64,000 nucleotides of DNA from contig CALRVE020000006.1 of assembly GCA_943371535.1 (NCBI GenBank), forward strand, positions 1 through 64,000, read 5' to 3'. Shown here in pieces: positions 63,111 to 64,000 of this stretch. The first letter of the stretch is position 1, and every line of letters starts with the position of its first letter. A model generated the notes under the pieces. That model worked only from the letters and a program-made list of their open reading frames with translations, was not told where the DNA came from and made no database searches. Origin of the DNA: UBA1930 sp943371535 (GTDB lineage: Bacteria; Bacteroidota; Bacteroidia; Chitinophagales; Chitinophagaceae). A program made the position numbers and the translations under genes.

Positions 63111-63134
63111 AGCCACTATTTAAGTGGCTTTTTT
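63111..63134 (+). terminator. Rho-independent terminator of rho
   Basis: AGCCACT pairs with AGTGGCT around ATTTA, followed by six T residues, 27 bp past the rho stop. Confidence 0.88.
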
Positions 63135-63244
63135 GATGGAAATATTACACGTGGTTTGCTGAGACAAAACTTGTAGTTTTATGTTTTATTTAAAGCACTG
63201 TAAGAACGAATATTAAGCACTAACCTATAATAAACAGACGAAAA

Positions 63245-64000
63245 ATGTTGAATCCTACGAGATTAGAAGTTATGAAGTTTTTAGGGCAGAACATTGATAC
63301 AATGATTAGCGATTACCTTAAAAACATTGACGAAAATTGGCAACCTTCCGATTTTTTACCTGAAAGCAATAAAGAAAATTTTACCAACGAAATCAAAGAA
63401 TTACAATTACAATGTAAAGAATTACCCTACGATTATTTAGTGGTTTTAGTAGGCGATGTAATAACAGAAGAAGCTTTACCCACTTACGAAAGTTGGTTAA
63501 TGGATGTTGAAGGAATTAGCAAGAGTGAGCCTGAAGGTTGGAGTAAATGGATTAGAATGTGGACAGCTGAAGAAAACCGTCATGGCGATTTGTTGAATAA
63601 ATATTTGTATTTATCGGGCCGTATCAACATGCGTCAAATGGAAATTAGCACCCAATATTTAATTGCCGATGGTATTGATAATGGTGCAGCTAGAGACCCT
63701 TATAGAAATTTTGTGTATACCTCTTTTCAAGAGTTGGCTACCAATATTTCTCACCGTAGAACAGCTACTTTGGCCAAGCAACATGGTAACGAAACATTAT
63801 CAAAAATGTGTGGAGTAATTGCGTCAGACGAGTTGCGTCATGCTAAAGCCTATAAAAGTTTTATAACTAAAATTTTTGAAATAGACCCTAGTGAAATGAT
63901 GTTGGCTTTTGAAGATATGATGCGTAAAAAAATTGTAATGCCAGCTCATTTTTTACGTCAGCAAGGCGAAAAAATTGGCACCACCTTTACTCATTTTAGC
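63245..64000 (+). CDS. Acyl-ACP desaturase (stearoyl-ACP desaturase type), 3' end beyond the window
   Basis: The visible 252 residues are most of a di-iron acyl-ACP desaturase, which introduces a double bond into ACP-bound fatty acids. Iron ligands are in VITEEALPTYESWL, WTAEENRHGDLLNKYL (EENRH), FQELATNISHRRT and IASDELRHAKAYK (DELRH). The start ATG at 63245 gives MLNPTRLEVMKFLGQN, matching the family. The gene follows the rho terminator and has its own promoter; TAGTTTTA at 63174 is near the -7 consensus. The C-terminus is outside the window. Confidence 0.92.
   Translation, partial: MLNPTRLEVMKFLGQNIDTMISDYLKNIDENWQPSDFLPESNKENFTNEIKELQLQCKELPYDYLVVLVGDVITEEALPTYESWLMDVEGISKSEPEGWSKWIRMWTAEENRHGDLLNKYLYLSGRINMRQMEISTQYLIADGIDNGAARDPYRNFVYTSFQELATNISHRRTATLAKQHGNETLSKMCGVIASDELRHAKAYKSFITKIFEIDPSEMMLAFEDMMRKKIVMPAHFLRQQGEKIGTTFTHFS

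Overview
The window is visibly AT-rich and reads as a Bacteroidota chromosome, most likely Chitinophagaceae or a close relative. Supporting marks are a SusC/SusD pair, an outer-membrane beta-barrel protein with a carboxypeptidase-regulatory N-terminus, a two-subunit style transketolase, a Rho factor with a long disordered insertion, almost no Shine-Dalgarno sites, and two TAnnTTTG-type -7 promoter elements. The species assignment is inference from protein character only.

Layout. 1-12 kb: a cut deacetylase-like gene, a Uma2 protein, LutB, a TonB-type barrel protein, ApaG, then a leftward run of two exo/endonuclease/phosphatase proteins, two rhomboid proteases and RlmD, and a transketolase C-terminal subunit. 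12-26 kb: a giant lipoprotein alpha-2-macroglobulin and, 4.6 kb away on the other strand, its usual partner PBP1C. Between them lie a four-helix-bundle suffix protein, pyrH, an aminoacyl-tRNA-protein transferase-like gene and an AT-rich repeat/nuclease fusion. 26-38 kb: fabD, an acetyltransferase carrying an in-frame repeat insertion, a D-amino-acid-oxidase-like gene, a Cys/Met-metabolism PLP enzyme, two periplasmic amidohydrolase-family proteins, an AhpD-like protein, a four-helix-bundle gene flanked by direct repeats, a 2-oxoacid:ferredoxin oxidoreductase beta subunit and a GH28 enzyme. 38-42 kb: an accessory stretch rich in repeats with a NUDIX/NrtR-type regulator, an ART-like/NADAR gene pair and a DUF3800 gene bracketed by a 57-bp direct repeat. 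42-48.4 kb: a SusC-SusD-phosphodiesterase operon.

48.8-58.4 kb looks like a genomic island beside a tRNA-Phe gene. Leftward it carries a 1604-aa exonuclease/RecQ/UvrD fusion with a Myb-like partner. Rightward it carries a tight three-gene cassette: an HNH nuclease, a methyltransferase/HIT fusion, and a PAPS-reductase-like ATP pyrophosphatase. A truncated PLD-like gene lies between that cassette and the tRNA. The three-gene cassette is the best candidate for an undescribed defence or nucleic-acid-modification system. Housekeeping genes resume after the tRNA: DUF3050, asnS, rho and an acyl-ACP desaturase that runs off the right edge.

A second theme is intergenic repeats. There are palindromes with compensatory arm changes, an 81-bp palindromic element in two copies, paired direct repeats, and degenerate word arrays after genes. 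Several flank small accessory genes and may mark how those genes came in. No CRISPR array, rRNA gene or recognisable insertion sequence was seen.
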